Shown here one piece after another: positions 16,318 through 25,016 of a stretch of DNA of 64,000 bases (position 1 is its first letter; every line of letters starts with the position of its first letter). Where the stretch lies: NCBI RefSeq assembly GCF_900106695.1, contig NZ_FNMZ01000003.1, forward strand, positions 310,001-374,000. Reading direction: 5' to 3'. The DNA comes from Albimonas donghaensis. GTDB lineage: Bacteria; Pseudomonadota; Alphaproteobacteria; Rhodobacterales; Rhodobacteraceae. The translations under genes were made by a program, and so were the position numbers. The notes under the pieces were generated by a model. The model worked only from the letters and a program-made list of their open reading frames with translations, was not told the DNA's origin and did not search any database.

Positions 16318-17112
16318 ATGATCCGTTTCATTTACGGCAACGACCTCACTACGTCTCCGCTTCTGGCCGAGACCATGTTCCGCGACCGCGCCGGCCAGTT
16401 CCGCACCCGCCTGAACTGGGATGTGCGCGTCGATCCCAACGGCTGGGAACGCGACCAGTATGACGGCCCCGACGCCCTTTACTGCGTCTACGTGCTGCCC
16501 GACGGCACCCATGGCGGCTCGGGCCGGCTGATGCCGACCACCGGGCGCACCATGCTCAACGACCATTTCTCGCACCTGATGGGCGGCGAGATCACTTCGC
16601 CCCTGATCTGGGAGAGCACGCGCTTCTGCGTCTCGCCCCGGATCGCCGGCGGGGCCGCCGCCGGGGCCCGCATCTCCACCGCGCTGATGCTGGCGGGCTG
16701 CGAAGTGGCGCTGCGGTTCGGCCTGACCCATTACGCGGCGGTGTTCGACGCCCCCATGCGCCGCATCTACCGCTCCACCGGCTGGGCGCCGGAGATCGTG
16801 GCGGAGGACGGGAAGGGCCGCGACAAGCTCTGCCTCGGCCTGTGGGAGGTGTCTCAGGACGCCCGCGCCGCCATTCTCGCCAAGGCGCCGGAGGGGCTGG
16901 AGCTCGAGCCCGTCCCCGCCCCGCTCGCCGGCCGCCGCGCGCTGGCGCAGGCCCGGGGCGACATCGACCGCGCCCGGATCGAGGGCAAGCTGCGCGCCGG
17001 CCTCGCGGCCGAAGCGGCGGCGCAGGATGCGGCCGGGGATGCGACGCAGGCGGCGGGCTTCGCCCCCTCCAACGTCGTCCCGATGCAGGCCCGCGCCGCC
17101 CGCGCCGCCTGA
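16318..17112 (+). CDS. acyl-homoserine-lactone synthase, LuxI family, C-terminally extended (pair 2)
   Basis: A 264-residue LuxI paralogue that retains R24, F28, W34, D46, D49, R70, E99 and R102. MFRDRAGQFRTRLNWDV, WERDQYD and SGRLMPTTGRTM are almost the same as in pair 1, so the two synthases arose by duplication. The acyl-pocket half (HYAAVFDAPMRRIYRSTGW onward) is more diverged. The last 55 or so residues, alanine/arginine-rich with a predicted helix (ALAQARGDIDRARIEGKLRA), extend past the normal end at about 210. AAAGGAG lies about 7 nt before the ATG. A T-rich stretch (AATTTTTTTAAC) upstream is the likely promoter zone. Confidence 0.9.
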   Translation: MIRFIYGNDLTTSPLLAETMFRDRAGQFRTRLNWDVRVDPNGWERDQYDGPDALYCVYVLPDGTHGGSGRLMPTTGRTMLNDHFSHLMGGEITSPLIWESTRFCVSPRIAGGAAAGARISTALMLAGCEVALRFGLTHYAAVFDAPMRRIYRSTGWAPEIVAEDGKGRDKLCLGLWEVSQDARAAILAKAPEGLELEPVPAPLAGRRALAQARGDIDRARIEGKLRAGLAAEAAAQDAAGDATQAAGFAPSNVVPMQARAARAA

Positions 17113-17380
17113 ACCCGCCCGCGGCCCGCGCCACGCGGGCCCCGAACGCCGCGCCCGGGGGGGACGGCCCCGCATCGCGCCCGCGATGCGCGGGGGGGAG
17201 GGGGCTCGACGCCCCCTTCCCCCCGATATCCCGCCCCCGCCCCGCATATCCCGAACCGCATGTCCCCGCGCGCATATCCCGGCCCACGCGCCCGCTCCCG
17301 GATTCCCTCCGCCCGCCATCCGGTCTAGACCGTAGCTCTGCGCCCCCGCCCGGGGACCGCGACGGTCAGCGGAGGACGCC

Positions 17381-18943
17381 ATGGGCGAGCCCGGTCTCAC
17401 CCCCACGATCTCGCCCCGGTCCTTCTCCGAGGACCAGGAGGCCGCGCGCGCCCTCGTGCTCGAAAGCCTCACAGCGCTTGGCGTGGACGTCGAGCAGGAG
17501 AAGATCGAGCCGCTGGACGAGGACGACGACCGCCCCGCCGCGGCGCTGGCCGTGCTCGGCCGCGCCGGGTCCGGCAAGACCCGCCTGCTCGCCGCCCTGG
17601 TCAAGGAGCTGACCGAGGCCGGGGTCGAGCCCGTCTCCTCGGATTGGGAGGGCCGCAAGAAGCGCGGCCGCCGCACCTTCGCGGTGCTCGCCCCCACCAA
17701 CAAGGCGGCGTCCGTGCTGCGCAATCTCGGCGTGCCGGCGACCACCATCCACCGAATCGTCTACTCCCCGGTCTACAGCCCCGAATACGAGCGAATCGCC
17801 CAGTGGCTCGCCGGCGAGGCCGATCGCCCCAAGCTGGAGGAGATCGACGACGCCCTGCTCGACCGCGCCGAGGCCGCCTACAAGTCCCACGGCTCGATCC
17901 CCGGCGCGCTGGCCGCGATGGGGCTGCGCGGCTCGGATTTCATCAAGGGCTGGACCCGGCGGGACGACAATCTCGACATCGCGCTGGTCGACGAATCCTC
18001 GATGCTGGACGACAAGCAGTTCGAGGATCTCAAGGCCCTGTTCCGTCTGATCGTGCTGTTCGGCGACCCCGCCCAGCTCGCCCCCGTCGGCCAGTCCGGC
18101 GCGATGATCTTCGACAAGCTCCCCGCCCCGCGGGTCATCACCCTGTCGCGCATCCACCGCCAGGCCGCGGACAACCCGATTCTCGACCTCGCGCATTCGC
18201 TGTCGGACCCCGAGCTCGATTTCGACCAGTTCGAGCGTCGCGTCGAAGCCGCCGCCGCCCAGGACCCCCGCGTGATCCTGGCCGAGCGCGCCGACCCCGA
18301 CCTCATGGCCCGCTCGCCCATGCTGGTCTGGCGCAACGCCACGCGGATCCGGCTGATCTCCGCCTTCCGCACGGTCCATGACGCCCCGGAATTCGAGCTG
18401 ATCCCCGGCGAGCCGCTGATCTGCGACGGCGTCGAGCTTCCGCTCAAGCACCGCCGCAAGCGCATCGACCTGGAGGCCCGCGGGCTCGTGAAGGGCGCGC
18501 AATGCGTCTATCTCGGGGCCGGGCGGAAACCGGGCTTCGCGCGGGTGCATGTGGTCGGCGCCGAGGACCCCAAGGTCAACGTCGCCGCCATCATCCAGAT
18601 CGAGCGCCCCGGCGAGGAAGAGCCCTTCATCCCCACCGCCGCCACCATGGGCGCGGCCTTCCTGCACGGGGCCGCGGCGACGATCCACAAGGCGCAGGGC
18701 AGCCAGTGGCCGTCGGTTCAGGTCTTCGCCCCGGACCTCTTCGCCGCCTGGCGCGCCGGGCGGACCGAGGCCGGGCTGCCTTTGTGGAAACGCCTCGCCT
18801 ATGTCGCGATCACCCGGGCCGAGGAGAACCTGGTCTGGGTCACCCGCAACCGCATGGCCCGGCCGAAAATCGCGCTCGGCGTGGCGGATCTGGAGGCGGA
18901 GCCGAGCGTGCTGACCCTCACCGCCCCCGAAGCCGAGAGCTGA
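17381..18943 (+). CDS. RecD-like superfamily 1 DNA helicase / AAA ATPase
   Basis: A 520-residue SF1 helicase-type ATPase. Motifs in order are GRAGSGKT (60-67, Walker A), APTNKAASVL (Ia), ALVDESSML (II), LFGDPAQLAPVG (III), SRIHRQAADNP (IV), ATIHKAQGSQWPSVQV (V) and LAYVAITRAEENLVWV (VI). This is the arrangement of the RecD/Dda branch (exodeoxyribonuclease V alpha-like). It lacks the N-terminal domain of full RecD2 and no RecB/RecC genes are near. It probably unwinds DNA in repair or replication restart. The ATG is preceded by CGGAGG. It stands alone 268 bp after luxI2; quorum control is possible but not shown. Confidence 0.85.
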   Translation: MGEPGLTPTISPRSFSEDQEAARALVLESLTALGVDVEQEKIEPLDEDDDRPAAALAVLGRAGSGKTRLLAALVKELTEAGVEPVSSDWEGRKKRGRRTFAVLAPTNKAASVLRNLGVPATTIHRIVYSPVYSPEYERIAQWLAGEADRPKLEEIDDALLDRAEAAYKSHGSIPGALAAMGLRGSDFIKGWTRRDDNLDIALVDESSMLDDKQFEDLKALFRLIVLFGDPAQLAPVGQSGAMIFDKLPAPRVITLSRIHRQAADNPILDLAHSLSDPELDFDQFERRVEAAAAQDPRVILAERADPDLMARSPMLVWRNATRIRLISAFRTVHDAPEFELIPGEPLICDGVELPLKHRRKRIDLEARGLVKGAQCVYLGAGRKPGFARVHVVGAEDPKVNVAAIIQIERPGEEEPFIPTAATMGAAFLHGAAATIHKAQGSQWPSVQVFAPDLFAAWRAGRTEAGLPLWKRLAYVAITRAEENLVWVTRNRMARPKIALGVADLEAEPSVLTLTAPEAES

Positions 18944-19287
18944 GCCGAACGGCGCGGTCCGAGCGGCGTGTGGCGGGATCCGGGTCGGGGGATCCGGGTC
19001 GCGGGGCCCGTGTTGAGAGCCCCCTGTCGCCGGAACGGTGTTGAGAGGGGAGAAGAAGGTGGCGCCGTTCTCCTCCCCCCAGGCGACGAGAGCCTGGCGG
19101 GACACAAGCCTCCCGACGCCATCCCTGCGCAACGCCGTTTCCGGCATGCCCGCCCCGCGTGAAACCCGGCGTCAGGTCCGGAGCCAGTGTCCCGGAACGG
19201 GACGCCAACGCGAGGCATTCGCAAACATTGTCGCCAAGGCGAACATAACCGTCAGGCTCGCCCTTCCCAAGGGAATTCACGCGGGAT
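18944..19287. other. intergenic between convergent genes
   Basis: No gene is supported. A 12 bp unit GGATCCGGGTCG is directly repeated near 18976-19001, and GTCCCG-GAA-CGGGAC is a short dyad near 19189-19203. No clear terminator with a T-run is visible for either flanking convergent gene. Confidence 0.45.
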
Positions 19288-20289
19288 TCAGTCGGGAAGT
19301 TCGAATTCGTAGAGAATGCTGCGCTGAAGCGGCACGAAATTATCGTCCGAGATCAGAATGATGCGCGTGCGCCCCGCCGGCGTGACCCAGACCGCGAGCC
19401 CCTCCGCGTTGTCCGCCGCGTCGCCGAAGGGCAGGTCCAGCATCCGCTCTCCGGGACCGAAACCGTCACCCTGCGGAACGTGGCGCCATATGGCGAAGGA
19501 AAAGCCCCCCAACAACTCGAATCGCCGACGCAGCAGCCATAACGTCCCGTCCGGCGCGAAGTCCGCGCCCACCGCCGGCGCGCGGCTGTCGCGGGGCAGG
19601 TCGGCGGGCGTCTCGGAGCCGTCGCGCGCGATCCAGCGCGCGTCCTCCGGTCGGTCCTCCCAGATCTCGCGCGCCGCCAGCAAGCGGCCGTCCCCGGCGA
19701 CGGCCAGCGCCTCGAACCCGTCATTGCCCGTCAGCGCCACGTGATGCGCGGTAGGCGTGTCGAGCCGGACGAACGGCTCGGCCGCCGCATCCGGCCCCGC
19801 GAAACGGTCCATGCGATGCGTCTGCTCGAAGCTCACGAACCAGGGCGGCGCCAGGGCGGGATCGGGGATCGCCAACCCCTCGGCGTCGCGCCGGGCCGGG
19901 GCCGGCGGGGCGGGAGGCCCGTCCGCCGAGGCCGCCAGCATCGGCCCGAAACGCGCCCCGCTCAGCCCGGTCGGCGCCCGGTCCGGCCCGCCGCCCCGCG
20001 CGATCCCCGCCGCCAGCCAGCCGCCGCGATCCGAGATCGCCACCAGCCGCGCGCCATCCGCCGAGACCTCCAGCCCCGAAAGCCCCCCGAAGCCCCGCGC
20101 CGGAAGCCCGAGATCCACCGCCCCGACCAGCCGCAACCGCGCCTCCGCCGGCATCTCGACCGCCACGGCGCGGCCGGGCGCCTCGAACCGCGCGCCCTCC
20201 TCCCCCGTCGCCGGCCCGCAGCTCCCGGCGGCGAGCGTGAGGATCAGGCCCGCCGCCAGCCCCGCGGCCCGCCGCGCCTCAGTCGGCAT
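19288..20289 (-). CDS. esterase-like-activity-of-phytase family lipoprotein
   Basis: A 333-residue exported protein with a lipoprotein signal: hydrophobic LAAGLILTLAAGSC, where AGSC is a lipobox, so the mature chain would start at about C24. The body is a beta-propeller-like domain of the phytase-type esterase family (DUF4246-unrelated): GFGGLSGLEVSADGARLVAISDRG near 65-90, GNDGFEALAVAGDGRLLAARE and DNAEGLAVWVTPAGRTRIILISDDNF near the end. Substrate is unknown. The ATG at 20289 overlaps the mepA stop by 11 bp, so it is the last gene of a three-gene operon with mepA and the UMF1-type carrier. Confidence 0.75.
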   Translation of the reverse strand: MPTEARRAAGLAAGLILTLAAGSCGPATGEEGARFEAPGRAVAVEMPAEARLRLVGAVDLGLPARGFGGLSGLEVSADGARLVAISDRGGWLAAGIARGGGPDRAPTGLSGARFGPMLAASADGPPAPPAPARRDAEGLAIPDPALAPPWFVSFEQTHRMDRFAGPDAAAEPFVRLDTPTAHHVALTGNDGFEALAVAGDGRLLAAREIWEDRPEDARWIARDGSETPADLPRDSRAPAVGADFAPDGTLWLLRRRFELLGGFSFAIWRHVPQGDGFGPGERMLDLPFGDAADNAEGLAVWVTPAGRTRIILISDDNFVPLQRSILYEFELPD

Positions 20290-21139
20290 CCAGCACGCCG
20301 CGGCATTGCTCGGGCAGATCGGCCAGGGTCATCACATCGCGGGAGCGCACCGGGGGCGTCTTGGGCGGCGGCGGATTCAGCGCCTCGTCCGAGAACCACC
20401 AGTCCATCGACCCGTCGCAGCCATCCCCGGCGGGCGGGGGCGCCTGGTCCCTGCACAGCTCCGCCCCCGCCGGGCAGGCCAGCCGCACATGGAAATGCGC
20501 GTCATGCCCCCACCAGGGCCGCAGCTTGCGCAGCCAGGGCCGCGGCGCGGGCTCGCTCCGGCACAGCTCGGCCTTGATCGCGGCGTTGACGAAGATCCGC
20601 GCCACCGCGCCGTCCTCCGCCGCCGCCCGCAGCAGGGCGCGCTGGATCGGGCCGAACGCCGCCGTCACGCTCCGCTTGTCGGCGGCCACCATCGACACCG
20701 CCCCGGCGCTTTCGCGCGCGGCGTGCGACATGGCCGAACCCGGCCCCTGCCGGAACCAGATGTCCAGATCCAGCCCGATCTGGTGCGAGGCATGGCCCGT
20801 GGTCATCGGCCCGCCCCGCGGCTGGCTGATATCGCCGACCAGCAGGGTCGAGCCCCCCGCCGCCTGTCCCGCCGCCGCCAGCCGCGTGAGGAAGGCGAAG
20901 GCCTCCGGGTGGCCCCAGTTGCGGTTGCGCGACAGGCGCACGAAGTGCCAGCCCGGCCCGCTCGCCGGCATCTGGACGCCGCCCGCGAGACAGCCCTTGG
21001 CGTAGCTTCCCATCGGCGCCGGCATCTGGGCCGACCCCGCCTGCTTCGCGCCGAACAGGGTCTTCGCCAGCGGCGCCGCCTCCGCCGCTCCGCACGCGAC
21101 GGTCAGGACCACCGCCGCCGTCATCGCCACGAGCTTCAT
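20279..21139 (-). CDS. mepA: penicillin-insensitive murein endopeptidase
   Basis: A 286-residue periplasmic LAS-family metallopeptidase that cleaves the D-Ala-mDAP cross-links of peptidoglycan. It has a signal peptide (MKLVAMTAAVVLTVACGAAEA), the MepA opening SYAKGCLAGGVQMP, the zinc motifs GHASHQIGLDLDIWF (HX6D type) and WWGHDAHFHVRL, and paired cysteines. The ATG overlaps the upstream carrier gene by 4 bp (21136-21139). Length is close to the E. coli enzyme (274). Being coupled to a UMF1-type carrier and a lipoprotein hints at a cell-envelope turnover role for the whole operon. Confidence 0.92.
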   Translation of the reverse strand: MKLVAMTAAVVLTVACGAAEAAPLAKTLFGAKQAGSAQMPAPMGSYAKGCLAGGVQMPASGPGWHFVRLSRNRNWGHPEAFAFLTRLAAAGQAAGGSTLLVGDISQPRGGPMTTGHASHQIGLDLDIWFRQGPGSAMSHAARESAGAVSMVAADKRSVTAAFGPIQRALLRAAAEDGAVARIFVNAAIKAELCRSEPAPRPWLRKLRPWWGHDAHFHVRLACPAGAELCRDQAPPPAGDGCDGSMDWWFSDEALNPPPPKTPPVRSRDVMTLADLPEQCRGVLDAD

Positions 21140-22614
21140 GCCTGCGCCTCCCGTCCCGTTGCATCGCTCACCCGGCCCAGCGCCCAGATCCCGGCCGCGA
21201 ACATCAGCGCCACCGGCACGACGCCGGCCTGCTGCGAGGCCGAAAGCGCCGTCACCGCCGCCACCAGCAGCGGCGCCGCGAAGGACGTCGCCTTGCCCGC
21301 CAGGGCGTAGAGCCCGAAGGCCGCCGTCATCCGCGCCGGGTCCGCCTGGCGCACCAGCAGCGTGCGCGAGGCCGCCTGCATGGCGCCCCCCGCCGCCCCC
21401 ACCAGCGCGCCGGAGATGTAGAAGATCAGGTCCGGCAGCCCGGAGCCCGCGCCCACCGGCACGACGAACAGCACCGCCTCCCGGCTGACCGAGACGCCGA
21501 CCAGCGTCGCCCCCAGCAGCACCCACAGCGTCGCGCGCACCACCGGCCGCGGCCCGAAGGCGGCGTCGGCCCGCCCCCCCAGCCACGCGCCGACCGCGCC
21601 CACCGCCGCCGCCAGAATCCCGAATATCCCGATCTGCACCACCGACCAGCCCAGCGCGCCCGCCGCATAGACCCCGCCGAAGGCGTAGAACCCGTTCAGC
21701 GCATCGCGATAGATCATCGAGGCGCCGAGGAACCACGCCAGGCTCGGCCGGTCCCGCAGCCCGACGACCGAGGCCCGAAGCTCCCGCAGCCCCCGGCCCG
21801 CCGCGCCCCGCCACGGACCCTTGCGGGCCGCGTCGGGCACGAACAGGAACAGCGGCGCCGCGAAGATCGCATACCACAGCGCGGTCACCGGCCCGACCAT
21901 GCGCGTGCCCTCCCGCGCCTCCGCGTCCAGCCCGAACGCCGGCGCGGTTCCCAGCAGGGTCACGCCGGCGTCGTTCTCCGCCAGCAGCGTCAGCATGATG
22001 GCGAGCGAAACCACGCCCCCCACATAGCCCAGCGCCCAGCCATAGCCCGACAGCCGCCCGACCTCCTGCGGCGGGGCCAGGTCGGGCAGCATGGCGTTGG
22101 TGAACACGGTCGCGAACTCGACCCCGATCAGCCCGATCACGAAGGCGGCGAGCACCCATCCCGGCTCCGCCATCCCCGGCGCCGCGAACCACAGGAGCCA
22201 CGCGCCGAGCACATACATCAGCGAGTAGAGCGCCACCCAGGGCTTTCGCGGTCCGGTCGCGTCGGCCATCGCGCCCATCAGCGGGGCGAGAATCGCGATC
22301 GCCATGCCCCCCAGCCCGACCGCGAGCCCCCACATCTGCTGCCCCCGCACCGGATCCGTGGCGACGGCCGACACGAAATAGGGACCGAACACGAAAGTGA
22401 TCACCAGCGTGTGATAGGGCTGGGCCGCCCAGTCGAACATCATCCACGCCCAGCGCGCGGCCCGACCCGGCGCCGGGCGCAGGTCTTCCGATCCCCGGTT
22501 TTTCAAACGTTTCTCTCCTGGAACCGCCGCGGCGGCGGCGTCGGCCAAGGCGCCGGAGGACCCTCGGGCCGCGTCGGCGCCGGCCTGGGGCGTGGGGCGC
22601 GCGTCAGGGTCCAT
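21136..22614 (-). CDS. UMF1/Atg22-type MFS transporter
   Basis: A 492-residue carrier with about 12 membrane segments after a 50-residue charged N-terminus. The family signature AWMMFDWAAQPYHTLVITFVF, then PLMGAMADATGPRKPW and FTNAMLPDLAPPQEVGRLSG (Atg22/UMF1 group) are clear; the second half has WLGGRADAAFGPRP and AASRTLLVRQADPARM. Eukaryotic Atg22 exports amino acids; bacterial members may move small metabolites. GCAAGGAC precedes the ATG. It is the first gene of the operon with mepA and the esterase-like lipoprotein. Confidence 0.85.
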   Translation of the reverse strand: MDPDARPTPQAGADAARGSSGALADAAAAAVPGEKRLKNRGSEDLRPAPGRAARWAWMMFDWAAQPYHTLVITFVFGPYFVSAVATDPVRGQQMWGLAVGLGGMAIAILAPLMGAMADATGPRKPWVALYSLMYVLGAWLLWFAAPGMAEPGWVLAAFVIGLIGVEFATVFTNAMLPDLAPPQEVGRLSGYGWALGYVGGVVSLAIMLTLLAENDAGVTLLGTAPAFGLDAEAREGTRMVGPVTALWYAIFAAPLFLFVPDAARKGPWRGAAGRGLRELRASVVGLRDRPSLAWFLGASMIYRDALNGFYAFGGVYAAGALGWSVVQIGIFGILAAAVGAVGAWLGGRADAAFGPRPVVRATLWVLLGATLVGVSVSREAVLFVVPVGAGSGLPDLIFYISGALVGAAGGAMQAASRTLLVRQADPARMTAAFGLYALAGKATSFAAPLLVAAVTALSASQQAGVVPVALMFAAGIWALGRVSDATGREAQA

Positions 22615-22948
22615 GTCCTTGCATCCTCAACGTCATGCGGGGCGACTTGCGGCGCGCGCCGGACCCCTGTATCAGCTTCCGCGCGCCGGGGCAGGATGCG
22701 TCCTGCCGGCCGCGCCTTCAAGCGCGACGCGCCGCGACCGGATCGCCTGTCGATGCCGGTTCCGGAGCCTCGCCGGACCGAGTTTGCCGCCATTCGCGGC
22801 GCCCTCCGCCCGCGAAATGTGCGCGTCGGCACAGACGCTATGCGCTCCGATCATGGCTGCCATGCGTTTCAGGTCCTAGCTTGAAGGATTTGCGACAGAC
22901 TACATACGCCTCAACTTTCCTTAAGACTCACCAGGAGGACGCGGCGCG
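22615..22948. other. divergent promoter region
   Basis: No gene here. The right part (22876-22935) becomes AT-richer and ends in a strong AGGAGG site for the DUF6280-like gene, so the promoter of that gene should lie between about 22870 and 22920. I could not fix a convincing -35/-10 pair. Confidence 0.45.
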
Positions 22949-23260
22949 ATGTTCGACGCAGCCGACATGAGCTCTTACACCAACGACCAGGGCGCCCGCG
23001 CGCGGAAGCTGTTCGCAGCCGTCGTGCTCGCCGCCCTGGACGATGCGGTGATGGAGCAGCGGAAATCCGGGACGGGCGCCGAGAATATCGCGCGCTGGGC
23101 CCGATCCAAGGACGGGCGGGAGGTTCTCTCCTGCGCCGGCATCGAGCCGAACGAGCGTTCGGTCAAGGGCCTGATGGCCTTCGTGGAAAAGGGCATCCGG
23201 ACTTCCGTGGCCCTGCGCGGCGAGCGCGACGAGGACGAGGATTCGAAGGCCGCCGCCTGA
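22949..23260 (+). CDS. DUF6280-like small protein
   Basis: A 103-residue soluble protein, acidic at the C-terminus. The core NDQGARARKLFAAVVLAALDDA, then GAENIARWARSKDGREVLSCAGIEPNERSVKGL, matches a family that I recall as widespread and well conserved in Rhodobacterales (DUF6280); its function is unknown. CAGGAGG lies about 11 nt before the ATG. A perfect 15 bp terminator follows, so it is a single-gene transcript and, judging by its strong signals, probably well expressed. Confidence 0.8.
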   Translation: MFDAADMSSYTNDQGARARKLFAAVVLAALDDAVMEQRKSGTGAENIARWARSKDGREVLSCAGIEPNERSVKGLMAFVEKGIRTSVALRGERDEDEDSKAAA

Positions 23261-23326
23261 TCGGCGCCGCTTTCCCGTTCGCAGGTCCACCCCCACGGGT
23301 CTCCGGAACGCTCGACACCCGCCATG

Positions 23327-23361
23327 AAAAACCCCCGCAGGTCCGTCCTGCGGGGGTTTTT
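23327..23361. terminator. bidirectional intrinsic terminator
   Basis: AAAAACCCCCGCAGG (23327-23341) pairs perfectly with CCTGCGGGGGTTTTT (23347-23361) around TCCGT. It has A-runs and T-runs on both sides and so can end transcription from both convergent neighbours. Confidence 0.95.
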
Positions 23362-23403
23362 CGTCTGGCGGGATCTGGCTTCAGGGCCGGTTTCCAGCCT
23401 GCC

Positions 23404-24033
23404 TCAATCCGCCAGCGCCTCCCGCGCCCGGCGCAGGCTGCGGGCGTCGAGGAACCGCGGAACCTCCTGGAAATACCGGGCGAAGCGCTCTCCGTAGGAG
23501 GCGTGCAGCCAGCGTTCCTCGTTCAGCGCGAACAGCAGGTAGAGCCCGAACAGCGCCCCCGCGAGCCCCAGCGTGATCCACGACCCCGCGAACACCGCCA
23601 GCCCCACCGTCGCCAGCACCGAGCTCACATATTGCGGATTGCGGGAGCAGGCGTAGATCCCGCCCGTCACCAGCCCGTCGGCGGCGCAATAGGTGTTGTC
23701 GAGCCCGAGGAACGCGTAGCCGCGCAACGTCACCGCGAAGGCGCCGATCATCAGCGGCGCGCCGATGGCGATGCGCGACCAGTGATCCCAGCCCATCGTC
23801 CCCCAGTCGAGCAGCGCGAAGACCACGGTCCCCCCGCAGAACACCCGGAACAGCCCGAAGGCGGCGCGGTGCTGCCAGGATTTCCGGTCCGGCGCCGGCC
23901 AGAAGGCGAAGTCCCGGTCAAGGAACGCCCGCCCGAGCAGCCCGGCCAGCGCCGCGGCCGCGGCCAGGGTCAGCCCCAGGACTATCCCCGGCAGGGCGTC
24001 GGGAACGAATTCGGTGATGAGCGGCGCGGGCAT
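23404..24033 (-). CDS. membrane methyltransferase, isoprenylcysteine/phospholipid methyltransferase-like
   Basis: A 209-residue protein with four to five hydrophobic segments and the PEMT/ICMT signature in its C-terminal half: GLVTGGIYACSRNPQYVSSV (S-adenosylmethionine-binding RNPxY motif) and NEERWLHASYGERFARYFQEVPRF (the EE...YGxxYxxYxxxVPRF end). Such bacterial proteins methylate lipids or small hydrophobic compounds; the substrate is not known. The ATG is preceded by GGGAGAC. It stands alone and shares the bidirectional terminator with the DUF6280-like gene. Confidence 0.8.
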   Translation of the reverse strand: MPAPLITEFVPDALPGIVLGLTLAAAAALAGLLGRAFLDRDFAFWPAPDRKSWQHRAAFGLFRVFCGGTVVFALLDWGTMGWDHWSRIAIGAPLMIGAFAVTLRGYAFLGLDNTYCAADGLVTGGIYACSRNPQYVSSVLATVGLAVFAGSWITLGLAGALFGLYLLFALNEERWLHASYGERFARYFQEVPRFLDARSLRRAREALAD

Positions 24034-24191
24034 GGAAGCTGTCTCCCGATTTCCAGTATCGAGAGCCCATCATCCGCACCCCGGTGACATCGGCGTGAGA
24101 AGACGGCGTCATTTCCGTGACGGCCGCGGGGGCGGCGGAGCGGCCCCCGGCCCCGGCCCCCACGCCGCGCCTGGCGGCGGCGGCGGCGGCG

Positions 24192-24839
24192 TCAGGCCGG
24201 CGGGTTCCGCATCAGCGCGGCCAGCGCCGCCAGTTCGGCGCCCGAGCCGGTCTCCACCGCCGCCGCCGCGCCCAGCCGGGCGGCCTCGGGCTTGTTCTGG
24301 TTCAGCTTCCAGGTCCCGTCGACCTGCGCGATCTCCAGGCTCACCGGCACGATCATGCGCATCATCTTGCCCAGCGCCTCGGCGTCCATCTTGTCGATCT
24401 TCCACGGGGTCTTGCCGGGGATGGCGCCCTCGAACCGCGCCGACAGACGGTCGAGATACGGGCGCAGGCGCTCCGGCGGCTCCAGCCGCAGCGCCCCGCG
24501 CAGATGGACGGCCACGTAGTTCCAGGTCGGAACCTGCTGCGGGTCCCCGTACCAGTCCGGCGAAACATAGCCGTCCGGCCCCGACACCGCGAGCGCCGCG
24601 GGCAGCGTCCCCCCGGTCAGCGCCCCCCCGGTCAGCGCACGGGCCAGCGGGTTGGAGCGCACCAGGTGCAGCTCCGCCCGGGTCCCGTCCTCCGCCAGCG
24701 TGAAGGGGATGTGGGAGATCAGCGGAAAGCCCTGCGGATCGACCGCGCCGGCGACGGTCAGAACCCCGAAGCCCCGCTCTCCGGCGAAGGCGAGGTTGGC
24801 GGCGTCATCGGCCTTGCGATAGGCGGGATTGGGATGCAT
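24192..24839 (-). CDS. PaiB-like FMN-binding protein (putative negative regulator)
   Basis: A 215-residue split-barrel flavoprotein-type protein of the PaiB family: MHPNPAYRKADDAAN at the start, LISHIPFTL, HLVRSNPLARAL, YVSPDWYGDPQQVPTWNYVAVHLRG and KLNQNKPEA at the end are family blocks. Bacillus PaiB represses sporulation and protease genes, but in proteobacteria the role is unclear and no helix-turn-helix is visible. AGGAG precedes the ATG. A short in-frame tandem repeat (GGALTGG) occurs near residue 72. Confidence 0.88.
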   Translation of the reverse strand: MHPNPAYRKADDAANLAFAGERGFGVLTVAGAVDPQGFPLISHIPFTLAEDGTRAELHLVRSNPLARALTGGALTGGTLPAALAVSGPDGYVSPDWYGDPQQVPTWNYVAVHLRGALRLEPPERLRPYLDRLSARFEGAIPGKTPWKIDKMDAEALGKMMRMIVPVSLEIAQVDGTWKLNQNKPEAARLGAAAAVETGSGAELAALAALMRNPPA

Positions 24840-25016
24840 GGGCGGGCTCCTGCGCTGGCGTCTCCCGCATAGCAGCCCGCCGGCCGCCGCGGAATGGCTC
24901 CCTGCGGGCGTGGCGGCCGGTGACGCCCGGCGCCCGGCCCCAACGCCGCGCGGGCGCCCCGGCGCAGCCCTCGGGCCGGCCGGCGCGCGGCTCCCCCCGC
25001 CGGGGCCGGGCGCCCC

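Noticed and set aside
24595-24650. Short GC tandem repeat in the PaiB-like gene
   Set aside because: It encodes an in-frame GGALTGG repetition in a loop; no sign of a mobile or regulatory element.
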